Assembly: GCA_039180875.1 (NCBI GenBank)
Contig: JBCDCY010000003.1
Location: 1 to 64,000, forward strand
Direction: 5' to 3'
DNA length: 64,000 nucleotides
Origin: JBCDCY01 sp039180875
GTDB taxonomy: Bacteria > Pseudomonadota > Alphaproteobacteria > Rhodobacterales > Rhodobacteraceae
Shown here: one piece after another, positions 1-8,856 of the stretch
Position numbering within the stretch: the stretch's first letter is position 1
Layout of the letters: the number at the start of each line of letters is the position of its first letter
The notes under the pieces: generated by a model
Told to the model about the DNA's origin: nothing
Databases searched by the model: none
What the model saw: the letters and a program-made list of their open reading frames with translations, nothing else
Made by a program: the position numbers and the translations under genes

Positions 1-3000
1 AACGGCGCGCCGGTCGCTGGGGACGACGCGGTGCAGGTGACGAGCGACGTGGCCGAGGTGATCTCGGTCGCCGCCCTGCTGGCCAACGACAGCGACCCTG
101 ACGGCGATCCGCTGACGCTGGCGAGCTTCACTCAGCCCGCGAACGGCACGCTCATCGACAATGGCGACGGCACGCTGACCTACACCCCGAACGCCGGCTA
201 CGAAGGGCCGGACAGCTTCACCTACACCGTCACGGACGGCGACCAGACCGATACCGCCACCGTGAACCTGACCGTTGCGGTGACGGCAAATCTGGTCTCG
301 GATGATTTCTCCGCCGGCACGCTCGATCCCGCCTGGACCTTCTCCGGCATCGACGGGGATGCCGCCCTCGGCACCAGTCAGACCGATGCGTTCGTCACCC
401 TGACCTCGCCCCAGGGCGTACCCGTCAGCGCCTCCGGCCCGCTGTCGACGCCGCGGCTGATGCAATCGACGAACGACGGCAATTTCCAGATCGAGGCGGG
501 CTTCCTCACCGAGCCGTCCCAGCTCTTCCAGGAGCACGGCCTGCTGGTCTACCAGGACGCCTCGACCTGGATCCGCTTCGACCTGGCTTATACCAGCCTC
601 GGTCTGAGCATCATTGTCGGCGTGATCAGCGGCGGCTCCCCGGACTACCGGGTGTTCGATGAGGTCGACACCGGCTCCGTCTCCCAGTTCCGGATCACCC
701 GGAACGGCGACGACTGGCAGTTCGAGACCAGCGCCGACGGCAGCGCGTGGACGCTGGTCTACAGCATGACCCACACGATGGTCGTGAGCGAGGTCGGCCT
801 CTTCACCGGCAGCGCGGAGTACAACGGCCAGGTGCCCGGCTACGCAGCCCAGGTCGACTATTTCGAGACGGCGAGCGATCCGATCGTGAACGAGGATGCG
901 GGCTTCGCGCCGATCAACACCGCCCCGGACGGTGTCGATGACGCCATGACCGCCTATGTCGACACGCCATTGGTGATCGACGCGGCGTCGGACCTGCTCG
1001 GCAATGATAGCGATCCCCAGGGCGATCCGCTGACCGTCGTCGCCGTCACCCAGCCGGCCAACGGCACGCTCATCGACAACGGCGACGGCACCTATACCTA
1101 TACGCCAGATGCTGGGTTCGAGGGGACCGACAGCTTCCAGTACACGGTGTCGGACGGCGATCTGACCGACGTGGCCACGGTGACGGTCAACGTCAGCCAG
1201 CCGGGCGCCGGCATCACCTCGGACGATTTCTCCACCAACAGCCTCGATCCGATCTGGACGATCGAAGGCCCCTCGGGGATCTCCGGCGCGGTGACGGGGG
1301 ATCCGACGGACGGCTTCCTCGAATTGGTGACGCCGGACGGCAGCTACGACGTCTGGAACACCAACAACGGTGCCCGGGCGATGCAGGCCGTGCCGGACGA
1401 GGATTTCACCGTCGAGGTGAAGTTCCTGACCACGCCGACGGAGCGGTTCCAGATCCAGGGCCTGCTGGTCGAAGGGGACGCCCAGAACTGGCTACGCTTC
1501 GACACCTACACCGATGGCAACAAGCTCTACGCCTTCGCTGCGAGCACGGTGAACGGCACCTCGTCGATGGAGCTTCGGGTGACGATCCCGGAGGGTACGG
1601 CGGAGTATCTGCAGCTCACCCGGTCCGGCGATCTCTGGACGTTCGCGTATTCCCAGGACGGCGTCTCCTGGACCTCGGCGGGCAGCTTCAACCACGCGAT
1701 CGCCGCGACCGCGGCGGGGGTGTTCGCCGGCAATGTCGGGAACGCCACCGGGTACACGGCGCGGGTGGATTACTTCGAGTCCTCCACCGATCCGATCACC
1801 AACGAGGACGGCGATTATGTCGAGCTGAACAACCCGCCCGATGCGTTGGACGACTTCCTGACGATCACCCACGGCCAGCCGCTGACCTTCTCGATCGCTG
1901 ATCTGCTGGCCAACGACAGCGACCAGAACGAGGATCCGCTGAGCTTCGACGGCTTCACTCAGCCGGCGAACGGCACGCTGGTCGACAACGGCGACGGTAC
2001 CCTCACCTACACGCCGAATGCCGGCTATGAGGGGCCGGACAGCTTCGAGTACACGATCAGCGACGGAGAGCTGTCCTCGACCGCGACCGTGACGATGCGG
2101 GAGGTCATCGACCTCTGGTACGGCGAGACCCAGACCTTCGGCGCACCGGGGGAGGCCCAGACCTGGGTGAACATCCTCGGCAACGTGGCGAGCGATGTGA
2201 CGGATCTGTCCTACTCGCTGAACGGCGGGGCGGCGGTCGATCTGGTCATCGGTCCCGACACGCGGCGCCTGCAGGAATCCGGCGACTTCAACATCGACAT
2301 CGCCTATGCGGACCTCGACGGCAGCGCTGCCGTCGACGTGGTGACGATCATCGCCACCCTGCTCGACGGCTCGACCGTCACCCAGGACGTGACGGTGGCC
2401 TATGAGGACGGCGCGGTCTGGGACGCGAACTACGCCATCGATTGGGACACCGTGACCAACATCCAGGACGTGGTGCAGGTGGTCGACGGCGACTGGTCGA
2501 TCCAGAACGGCGGGCTGCGCCTCAACCAGCTCGGCTATGACCGGGTCGTCGCCTTCGGGGACGAGTCGTGGGACAACTACGAACTGCAGATGTCGGTGAC
2601 CACCCACGATCTGACGAACATCGATCCCAACGGGCGTGACGGCGGCGGTTTCGCCATCGGCATGCTGTGGACCGGGCACACCGACGATCCGATCTCCGGC
2701 TTCCAGCCCAAGGCGGGGTGGGAGCCTGGCGCGGCCTTCTTCTACACCAACAACGACGGGGTCGGCGCCGGCAAGTTCGCGCTGCATCCGTCGGAGAACT
2801 TCTTCTGGACCCTCGACAGCAAGACGATGACGCTGGAGGAGGACGTCACCTACAACATCGTCGTACGGGTCGAGCAGACGAACATCTACGACCGGACCTA
2901 CCAGATCAAAATCTGGGAGGAGGGCACGAGCGAGCCGACTGCCTGGACTCTGGAGGGTACGCAGACCTTCGGCCTCGATCAGGAGCCGGCGACGGGCTCG

Positions 3001-3480
3001 ATCTACCTCAACGCCCACTACCAGGACGTCACCTTCAACGATCTCTCGGTGGTGGAGATCACCGGCGACGACATCGTCAAAGGGACCGAGGGCGCCGACG
3101 TTCTGGCGGCTGTCGACACCACCTCCGGCACGCCCGGGCGGGATGAGATCGACGTGTTCGTGGGCTATGGCGGGGCCGATGTCTTCGTCTTCGGCGATGC
3201 GGATGGCGACTACTACGACGACGGCGATGGCGCGACGGGCGGTCTCGACGACTACGCCTTCATCTACGATTTCAACGCCTCGGAGGACGCCGTTCAGTTG
3301 GCGGGGACGGAGAACGACTATGTCCTGGCGACCGATACCGCCGGCCTGAGCCCGGGCACCTCGGTCTGGCGGGCTGGAACCGCTGGCGACGAGGACGAAC
3401 TCGTCGGCGTCATCAACGATGTCTACGGCCTGTCGCTGGCCGGCGACGAGTTCATCTTCGCCGGAGATGCGATCGCCTGA
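1..3480 (+). CDS. Large modular secreted protein with Ig-like repeats and RTX-like tail (5' truncated)
   Basis: The reading frame is open from the first base and its first codons continue an Ig-like repeat, so the true start lies upstream of the window. Three cadherin/Ig-like units (about nt 1-280, 920-1195, 1825-2100) share the core ANGTLIDNGDGTLTYTPN. Two DUF1349-like concanavalin folds (about 300-880 and 1216-1790) sit between them. A further lectin-like stretch (2430-3060) precedes an Asp/Gly-rich C-terminus (3060-3477, GGADVFVFGDADGD) of the kind seen in type I-secreted calcium-binding proteins. An extracellular adhesin or glycan-binding surface protein is inferred. No catalytic residues were recognised. 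The polysaccharide genes downstream fit a surface role. The ligand and secretion system are not visible. Confidence 0.8.
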   Translation, partial: NGAPVAGDDAVQVTSDVAEVISVAALLANDSDPDGDPLTLASFTQPANGTLIDNGDGTLTYTPNAGYEGPDSFTYTVTDGDQTDTATVNLTVAVTANLVSDDFSAGTLDPAWTFSGIDGDAALGTSQTDAFVTLTSPQGVPVSASGPLSTPRLMQSTNDGNFQIEAGFLTEPSQLFQEHGLLVYQDASTWIRFDLAYTSLGLSIIVGVISGGSPDYRVFDEVDTGSVSQFRITRNGDDWQFETSADGSAWTLVYSMTHTMVVSEVGLFTGSAEYNGQVPGYAAQVDYFETASDPIVNEDAGFAPINTAPDGVDDAMTAYVDTPLVIDAASDLLGNDSDPQGDPLTVVAVTQPANGTLIDNGDGTYTYTPDAGFEGTDSFQYTVSDGDLTDVATVTVNVSQPGAGITSDDFSTNSLDPIWTIEGPSGISGAVTGDPTDGFLELVTPDGSYDVWNTNNGARAMQAVPDEDFTVEVKFLTTPTERFQIQGLLVEGDAQNWLRFDTYTDGNKLYAFAASTVNGTSSMELRVTIPEGTAEYLQLTRSGDLWTFAYSQDGVSWTSAGSFNHAIAATAAGVFAGNVGNATGYTARVDYFESSTDPITNEDGDYVELNNPPDALDDFLTITHGQPLTFSIADLLANDSDQNEDPLSFDGFTQPANGTLVDNGDGTLTYTPNAGYEGPDSFEYTISDGELSSTATVTMREVIDLWYGETQTFGAPGEAQTWVNILGNVASDVTDLSYSLNGGAAVDLVIGPDTRRLQESGDFNIDIAYADLDGSAAVDVVTIIATLLDGSTVTQDVTVAYEDGAVWDANYAIDWDTVTNIQDVVQVVDGDWSIQNGGLRLNQLGYDRVVAFGDESWDNYELQMSVTTHDLTNIDPNGRDGGGFAIGMLWTGHTDDPISGFQPKAGWEPGAAFFYTNNDGVGAGKFALHPSENFFWTLDSKTMTLEEDVTYNIVVRVEQTNIYDRTYQIKIWEEGTSEPTAWTLEGTQTFGLDQEPATGSIYLNAHYQDVTFNDLSVVEITGDDIVKGTEGADVLAAVDTTSGTPGRDEIDVFVGYGGADVFVFGDADGDYYDDGDGATGGLDDYAFIYDFNASEDAVQLAGTENDYVLATDTAGLSPGTSVWRAGTAGDEDELVGVINDVYGLSLAGDEFIFAGDAIA

Positions 3481-3632
3481 CCCGCAGCCGGCGCGCCGCC
3501 TCAGGTTTCCGACATGCGACGGGCCGAGCGCCCTTTTCCGCAGCGTCAGTCGTCGTCGGGGACTGCCGAGGGTCGGATCGCTTGCGCACCCACGGCGTCT
3601 ATCATTAGCAGACCGGAATGCCGACATAGTTC

Positions 3633-4607
3633 ATGGGTAAGACGACGTCCGAATCCGATGATGCGCATCAGGTCTTTTCAAACGCCATGCAAGTGAAGGT
3701 CTCCGTCGTCCTGCCCACCTACAACCGATCCGCGTCGGTCGTGGATGCGGCACGCTCCGTCCTGCAGCAGTCGTTTCGCGACCTCGAACTGTTGATCGTC
3801 GACGACGCCTCCTCCGAGGATATCGAGGCGGTGGTTGCGGGCCTCGGCGACGCGCGGGTGCGCTATCTGCGCCACGAGAAAAACGCTGGTGCGGCGGCTG
3901 CGCGCAATACCGGGGTCGCCGCCGCCCAGGGGGAGTTGATCGCCTTTCAGGACAGCGACGACCTTTGGCTGCCCGGCAAGCTTGCCCGCCAGGTCGCCCT
4001 GCTCGAGGCGCAGGGGCCCGACGTGGGCGTCGTGACGGGGTGCAAGGTCCTCTACGGTCGCGACCTCGCCAGGGTCTACGGCCCTGGGCGGGTCGCCTGC
4101 GCGCCCGATCCCGGCAGGCTGCTGCGCCTCGATGAGGACCAGTTGAAGCGCAGCCTGCTGGACTGCCGGATCAGCCTGCAAAACGCGCTTTTCCGGCGCG
4201 ACTGCGTGCCAGCCGGCCCCTGGTTCGATGCCACCTTCCGCGCTAACGAGGACTGGGACTTCACCATCCGCCTCGCCCAGAACACCCTGGTGCTCGAGGA
4301 CGCGGAGCCGGTGGTCTTTGCCCAGATCTCGCACGACAGCATCTCCATCGACCCGCGCGCCGCGGCCCGCAGCTATATCCGCCTGCTGCGCAAGCACCGC
4401 GAGACGTTCGCCGGATATCCAAGAGAGCAAGGCGAATTCCTGTTCCTGCTCGGCCGGCGTCTGATCGCCTGCGGACGCAAGCGGATCGGGCGCCGGGTGC
4501 TGCTTCGCAGCCTGTCGATCAGGCCACAGAACGGGCTGAAGCTCGGCGGTGCATTGCTGCGACGCGCCCTCGCCGTGCCCGGCCGACTTGTCAGAGAAAC
4601 CGGATAG
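3633..4607 (+). CDS. Family 2 glycosyltransferase
   Basis: A 324-aa GT-A fold transferase, expected to move a sugar from a nucleotide donor during surface glycan synthesis. The N-terminus reads VSVVLPTYNRS, followed by a conserved LLIVDDASSED segment and a DSDDLW metal-binding motif, then an ANEDWDF motif in the acceptor half. An internal ATG at 3687 directly precedes the conserved strand and is an alternative start, giving a protein 18 residues shorter. It is followed 7 nt later by a second GT2 gene, so the two are probably cotranscribed. Sugar specificity cannot be read from sequence. Confidence 0.88.
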   Translation: MGKTTSESDDAHQVFSNAMQVKVSVVLPTYNRSASVVDAARSVLQQSFRDLELLIVDDASSEDIEAVVAGLGDARVRYLRHEKNAGAAAARNTGVAAAQGELIAFQDSDDLWLPGKLARQVALLEAQGPDVGVVTGCKVLYGRDLARVYGPGRVACAPDPGRLLRLDEDQLKRSLLDCRISLQNALFRRDCVPAGPWFDATFRANEDWDFTIRLAQNTLVLEDAEPVVFAQISHDSISIDPRAAARSYIRLLRKHRETFAGYPREQGEFLFLLGRRLIACGRKRIGRRVLLRSLSIRPQNGLKLGGALLRRALAVPGRLVRETG

Positions 4608-4614
4608 AACCGCC

Positions 4615-5535
4615 ATGACGTCCCCCACGCCCAAGCTCAGCATCGGCCTGCCAGTCTACAACGGCGAGAACTATCTGGCCGAAGCGCTCGACACTCTGCT
4701 GGCCCAGAGCTTCGAGGATTTCGAGGTCATGATCTCCGACAATGCCTCGACCGATCGGACCCAGGAGATCTGCGAGGCCTACGCACGCCGGGACGCCCGC
4801 ATCCGGTATGCACGGCTGAGCGAGAACCGGGGCGCCGCCTACAACTACAACCGCGTCTTCGAGGAGACCTCGGCGCCCTACTTCAAGTGGGCCGCGCATG
4901 ACGATCTTTGCGAGCCGACGTTTCTGGAGCGCTGCGTAGAGGCCCTCGACAGCGCCGGCGCCGACACTGTGCTCTCCTACACCGCCGCGGTCACCATCGA
5001 CGGCGAGGGCGCGCCGATCGTGCCCGATCCTTATGCCAGCGGCGATTTCCTGCGCCCGCAAAGCGACTTCGCGCCCGCGCGCCTGGTGCACACGCTCCGC
5101 AAGATGAGCATGGTGAACGCCGTCTTCGGCGTGATCCGGCGCGATGCGCTCCGCAAGACCCGGCTGATCGGCCCGTTCGTCGCCTCGGACTACGTGCTGA
5201 TGGTCGAGCTCGCCATGCTCGGCCGGTTCACCCGCCTCGACGAGCCCCTGCTCTTGCGCCGCAAACATCCCGAGGGCTCGCGGCACGAGGCCAATCCCAC
5301 GCTCGCCGATGTCGCGGCCTGGTTTCACGGCGGCGACCGCAAGGCGCCGGTGCTGTCGCCGCGGCTTCGGCTGACGCTGGAATACCTCCGCTCCACCTCC
5401 TCGGCCGAGCTGCCGCTCGCCACCCGTCTCGCCTGCACCGCGGTGGTGCTGCCCACCTTGGCGGAGCGGCGGCTGCGCGTGACGGCCGGCCGCTGGCGGC
5501 GACGTCTGCTGCGGCGGGAGGACGCCCTAGCCTGA
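4615..5535 (+). CDS. Family 2 glycosyltransferase
   Basis: A 306-aa GT2 protein opening with KLSIGLPVYNGENYLAEAL, then MISDNASTDRTQ and the WAAHDDLCEPTFLERC segment holding the donor/metal acidic pair. The open frame runs upstream to a GTG at 4549, but that extension overlaps the preceding gene and looks nothing like GT2; the ATG at 4615 sits where the family normally starts. Its 3' end overlaps the convergent acetyltransferase gene by 9 nt. It is probably a partner of the upstream transferase in the same glycan. Donor and acceptor are unknown. Confidence 0.88.
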   Translation: MTSPTPKLSIGLPVYNGENYLAEALDTLLAQSFEDFEVMISDNASTDRTQEICEAYARRDARIRYARLSENRGAAYNYNRVFEETSAPYFKWAAHDDLCEPTFLERCVEALDSAGADTVLSYTAAVTIDGEGAPIVPDPYASGDFLRPQSDFAPARLVHTLRKMSMVNAVFGVIRRDALRKTRLIGPFVASDYVLMVELAMLGRFTRLDEPLLLRRKHPEGSRHEANPTLADVAAWFHGGDRKAPVLSPRLRLTLEYLRSTSSAELPLATRLACTAVVLPTLAERRLRVTAGRWRRRLLRREDALA

Positions 5536-6219
5536 CGCCTCGAGTGCGCGCAGCATGGCGTCGACGTCGCGCATGTCGTCGGAGTGGCGGCGCAGCCAGT
5601 CGAGATCCCGCTCCCACCAGCGGGAGGCGAGCAGCGCCTCGATCACCGGAGGATCGAAGCGGTATCGCAAGACCCGCGCTGGAACCCCGGCGACCACGGC
5701 GTAGGGCGGCACATCGCGGGTCACCACTGCCCCCGCGCCGATAATGGCGCCATGGCCGATCTCGACCCCGCTCTTCACGATGGCCCCGTGGCCGATCCAG
5801 ACGTCGTGGCCGAGCGTGGTGCGCGTCAGGTCGACATGCTGATCCTCGGCCACGCGGTCATAGCCGATATGGCGGAGGGATCGGTAGAAATAAGGATGGG
5901 TCGAGACGTAGGTGTGTGGATGCTCCGGCATGCCGATCACTGAATAGGGACCGATGGAGCAGAAGCGCCCGATGTCGGTGAGGCTCACCCGGCAGCCGAC
6001 CTCGACATAGCTGTAGGCGCCGAACGAGCTTCCGGCGACATAGGCCGGTCCGCCGAGGCGGCAGCCCTCCTCGAACGTGTTGTTGTCGGCGATGGTGTAG
6101 TCGAATTCGGGACCGAGGGAGACCAGGCCGTGGCGGCGCTGCAGCCGGCGGCGCATCAGCGCGCGGCGCAGGCCCGCCGGCACCAGAAGTCCCAGGGCCC
6201 GTCCGAGCCGCCCGCTCAT
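5527..6219 (-). CDS. CatB-related hexapeptide-repeat O-acetyltransferase
   Basis: A left-handed beta-helix acyltransferase of about 230 aa with repeated hexapeptides (IADNNTFEEGCRLGG, DIGRFCSIGPYSVIG, DVWIGHGAIVKSGVEIG, GAGAVVTRDVPPYAVVAG). The HPHTYVSTHPYF segment is typical of the xenobiotic/CatB-type branch, which uses acetyl-CoA. The ATG at 6219 overlaps the stop of the upstream HAD gene as ATGA; a start at 6234 would add five residues. In this neighbourhood it more likely acetylates a surface polysaccharide than an antibiotic. That is inference from context. Confidence 0.85.
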   Translation of the reverse strand: MSGRLGRALGLLVPAGLRRALMRRRLQRRHGLVSLGPEFDYTIADNNTFEEGCRLGGPAYVAGSSFGAYSYVEVGCRVSLTDIGRFCSIGPYSVIGMPEHPHTYVSTHPYFYRSLRHIGYDRVAEDQHVDLTRTTLGHDVWIGHGAIVKSGVEIGHGAIIGAGAVVTRDVPPYAVVAGVPARVLRYRFDPPVIEALLASRWWERDLDWLRRHSDDMRDVDAMLRALEASG

Positions 6220-8327
6220 CGGCCCGCCAGCCATCGAATGCCGGCCACGACCCTGGTCTGCAGAAAGCCGCTGCCACCCTCGGACCGCCGATAGAGCGCC
6301 TCCGCCTGGCGCAGCGCGCCCCGGATCGGCGCCGCGCTCATGGCGAGGGAGCCCTCATACCAGTGCTGCCAGCCGAGATTGGGAAACCGGCCGGCCCGCA
6401 GATCCCGGCCGATGGTCGACAGTGTATAGCGGTGGGCAAGCGGCTGCGGCGCGCCGCCTGAGGCCTGAGCGCCCTCGAACGGATAGCTGCCCCAGGCCAT
6501 GGCCTCGTCCGCATCGGGATTGGTCCAAAATTCGTTGATCAGCGCGCAGGAGATGTCGCGCACGTCGGCAAAGGGATCGACCAGATCGACGTCGAGCACC
6601 AGATGATCGACAAAGGAGGCCAGGCTCGACCGAAAAAGGCCGAGCCCCCAATCCAGCATCTCCTGATCGACGCGGGCGGCGAGATCGGGGGCGACCGCCC
6701 CATCCTCCCGCCGATAGCCGGTGACCGTGCCGTGATCCGCGGCGCAGAACATCTGCACGCACGTGCCGAAACCGCGCAGACGCCGGATGCCGCGATTTCG
6801 CCGATGGTCGTAGAGGTAGGCCTCCGTCGCTGCCACCCAGGCGGGTTCGACGGCGGGAGTGGTCAGGCCCGCATCCTCCGGCTTGTCGAGCCCGATCATG
6901 AAGATGTGGGGCGGGGTGGCGCCGGCATTCTGCACCAGGGCATGGATCGCGCGGATCTGGCTGCCGACGCCACCGAAATCCACGATCGCTTGCGGGGCTT
7001 CGTCCAGCAGGCCCTCCTGCCTGAGATAGTCGAGCACGACTTCGCGGCGGGCGGCGGCGCGGGCGAGGACGGCGTCGCGGATCGGGCCGTCGGCCAGGCC
7101 AGCGCGAAAGGCGGGCGCGATGTCGGCCGCGGAACCCGGCTCGCCCCCCGGCATCGCCAGCAAATCCGCCACGTCCGACCATTGCAGATCGAAGCGGCCG
7201 AGGAACCCCGCCGGCGTGAGCTGGGTCACGTCCCGAAAGACCCAGCCGATTTCTTCCTCATCGGCCTCGAAGGTTGCCGCGAGGTTGGTCGAACGCCGGC
7301 TGACATAGATGTAGCGGACGTCGATCTTGAGCCCCAGGGACCGGGCGATCCGCTGGGCCAGCTCGCACAGCACCTGCCCGTCCCGGGCCAGGAAGACGAG
7401 GCGCTCCAGGGAGAGCTCCTGAGCGCGCTTCAGGATCCAGAGCACGTAGCCGACCAGCGCCGGCGCGGCGACGCCGGCCGCGACGTCGCGGATCGCCGCC
7501 TCCCTCCGGTCCTGCGCGGCGACGGACACGCGCGCCATCCGGCTTGCACCGGCGAAGGACGCCGCCAGGCCCGCGGTGGGGGGCGCCGCCTCCCCCAGCA
7601 TCTCCTCATACCGGTTGAGCCGCGCCGCGACGCACCAGCGCGTCTCGATGCCGAGCCGCCCTGGCGCGGCAACGTCGGAATGGGGATGATCCCCGACATG
7701 CAGGATGTCGCCGGGGGAGAGATCCGCGTCGGTCAGCCCGCCGAACAGCCGGCCCGATGCCTTCGACCGCGCCTCCTCCGACGAGATCAACAGACGGGAG
7801 CCGGGTCGCATCAGCTCCAAACTGCGGAGTTTATCGCCGATGAACGCGCCGGAGAAATAGGTGTCGGAGGTGAAGGAAACGGGGATGCCGAGCGCCTCGC
7901 ACCGCTGCAGCAGCCGATGGGCGGCCGGAACGGCGCGAAGCGCATCGGCCTCCAGCGCAAGCTCCGCCGCTACCAGGTCGGGCACGTCCGTTTCGGCCAG
8001 ATGCAGCCGGCGGGCGACCTCGTGGTAGAACTCGGTGGGCCCCGCATGGGAGTCGAGGCCGCCGTCGCGCCGCCAGACAGCCTGCTCCGCCGCTGCCCGC
8101 GCGCGTGCGAACACCTCGGGCGAGCATCCGATCTTGCCCTGCATCGCAAGGCGCCGTCCGAGCCAAAGGAACAGATCCGCTGGCCGCCCACAGCTGCGCG
8201 TCACGACCGTGTCGAACACATCGAGGGACAGCAGCTTCGGCCGGTCCGGCGAGAGGCTGCTTTCGAGATCGTCGAGCGACCGTAGCAAATGCGGCCTAGC
8301 GCGCCGGCGAGCTTGCTTTGTGTCCAC
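6216..8327 (-). CDS. COG5610-type HAD-superfamily protein of a surface-glycan cluster
   Basis: A 703-aa protein. The N-terminal third is a HAD hydrolase: SLDVFDTVVTR carries the DxxxD-like catalytic aspartates (D36 and neighbours), SFTSDTYFS is motif II, and GDHPHSDVAAPGRLG is motif IV. A long C-terminal region follows (LVFLARDGQVLCELAQRIA near residue 310, then IVDFGGVGSQIRAIH) that recurs in this family but has no assigned chemistry that I know. It starts at a GTG and overlaps the acetyltransferase gene by 4 nt, so the two are one transcription unit. Such proteins are typically found beside glycosyltransferases; a phosphatase or phosphotransferase step in glycan assembly is inferred. Confidence 0.75.
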   Translation of the reverse strand: MDTKQARRRARPHLLRSLDDLESSLSPDRPKLLSLDVFDTVVTRSCGRPADLFLWLGRRLAMQGKIGCSPEVFARARAAAEQAVWRRDGGLDSHAGPTEFYHEVARRLHLAETDVPDLVAAELALEADALRAVPAAHRLLQRCEALGIPVSFTSDTYFSGAFIGDKLRSLELMRPGSRLLISSEEARSKASGRLFGGLTDADLSPGDILHVGDHPHSDVAAPGRLGIETRWCVAARLNRYEEMLGEAAPPTAGLAASFAGASRMARVSVAAQDRREAAIRDVAAGVAAPALVGYVLWILKRAQELSLERLVFLARDGQVLCELAQRIARSLGLKIDVRYIYVSRRSTNLAATFEADEEEIGWVFRDVTQLTPAGFLGRFDLQWSDVADLLAMPGGEPGSAADIAPAFRAGLADGPIRDAVLARAAARREVVLDYLRQEGLLDEAPQAIVDFGGVGSQIRAIHALVQNAGATPPHIFMIGLDKPEDAGLTTPAVEPAWVAATEAYLYDHRRNRGIRRLRGFGTCVQMFCAADHGTVTGYRREDGAVAPDLAARVDQEMLDWGLGLFRSSLASFVDHLVLDVDLVDPFADVRDISCALINEFWTNPDADEAMAWGSYPFEGAQASGGAPQPLAHRYTLSTIGRDLRAGRFPNLGWQHWYEGSLAMSAAPIRGALRQAEALYRRSEGGSGFLQTRVVAGIRWLAGR

Positions 8328-8856
8328 AGCCTATGCCCCTGGCAGGTCCGATCCCCATCGACCCGCCCTCCCCGTCCGCGTCAGTCATCCCTCACGCCTC
8401 GGACCGCTGTCCGACATCGCCCGTGCGCGGGCCTTGCGTTCCATCTGTCGAGGTTGACTGCGTGCGCTGATTTCGTGAGCGCGACCAGGACGTTGGTCCC
8501 AATTGCGCGGTTTGCCAATCATTGTTTCGTCTCGCAACCGATGGTCCAACTTTTGCGCCCTTTTCGCAAGGCTGAGGACCGGATGGCGCGCGCCGCATCC
8601 CCCGCCGCGGCGCCGTGGAGATTGACTGCGGGAAGGCTCGCGTGCTTGACCTTCTGGCCTAGGGTGGTGGGCTCTGACCCGCCGCCGGGGGGACGTGATG
8701 GAATGGCGGGACCACTTCTCCGGCGTGGCGGGAGACGGGCGATGATGGGCGGCGCATCGGCAAAGAGCGCGATCGGCGCTCATGCACGCCACGCCGCGGC
8801 CATGCCCTGCGGCCGCGCGGCACCAGGGCCGGCCCGCCCGGTCGCCGGCTAGAACC
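8328..8856. other. Intergenic region between divergent glycan genes
   Basis: About 530 nt separate the leftward HAD gene from the rightward flippase. Open frames crossing it have composition typical of shadows and no recognisable motif. Two near-identical 12-mers (AGGTTGACTGCG near 8450 and AGATTGACTGCG near 8625) each contain a TTGACT that could serve as a -35 element, but no convincing -10 partner was found. The region probably holds the divergent promoters; no RNA gene was recognised. Confidence 0.4.

Noticed and set aside
1492..3627. Long minus-strand frame of 711 codons opposite the secreted protein
   Set aside because: It is antisense to a clear repeat protein and shows no domain; long antisense frames are expected at this GC content.
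8289..8852. 187-codon plus-strand frame in the gap before the flippase
   Set aside because: No domain, biased low-complexity composition, and it would overlap the divergent HAD gene.
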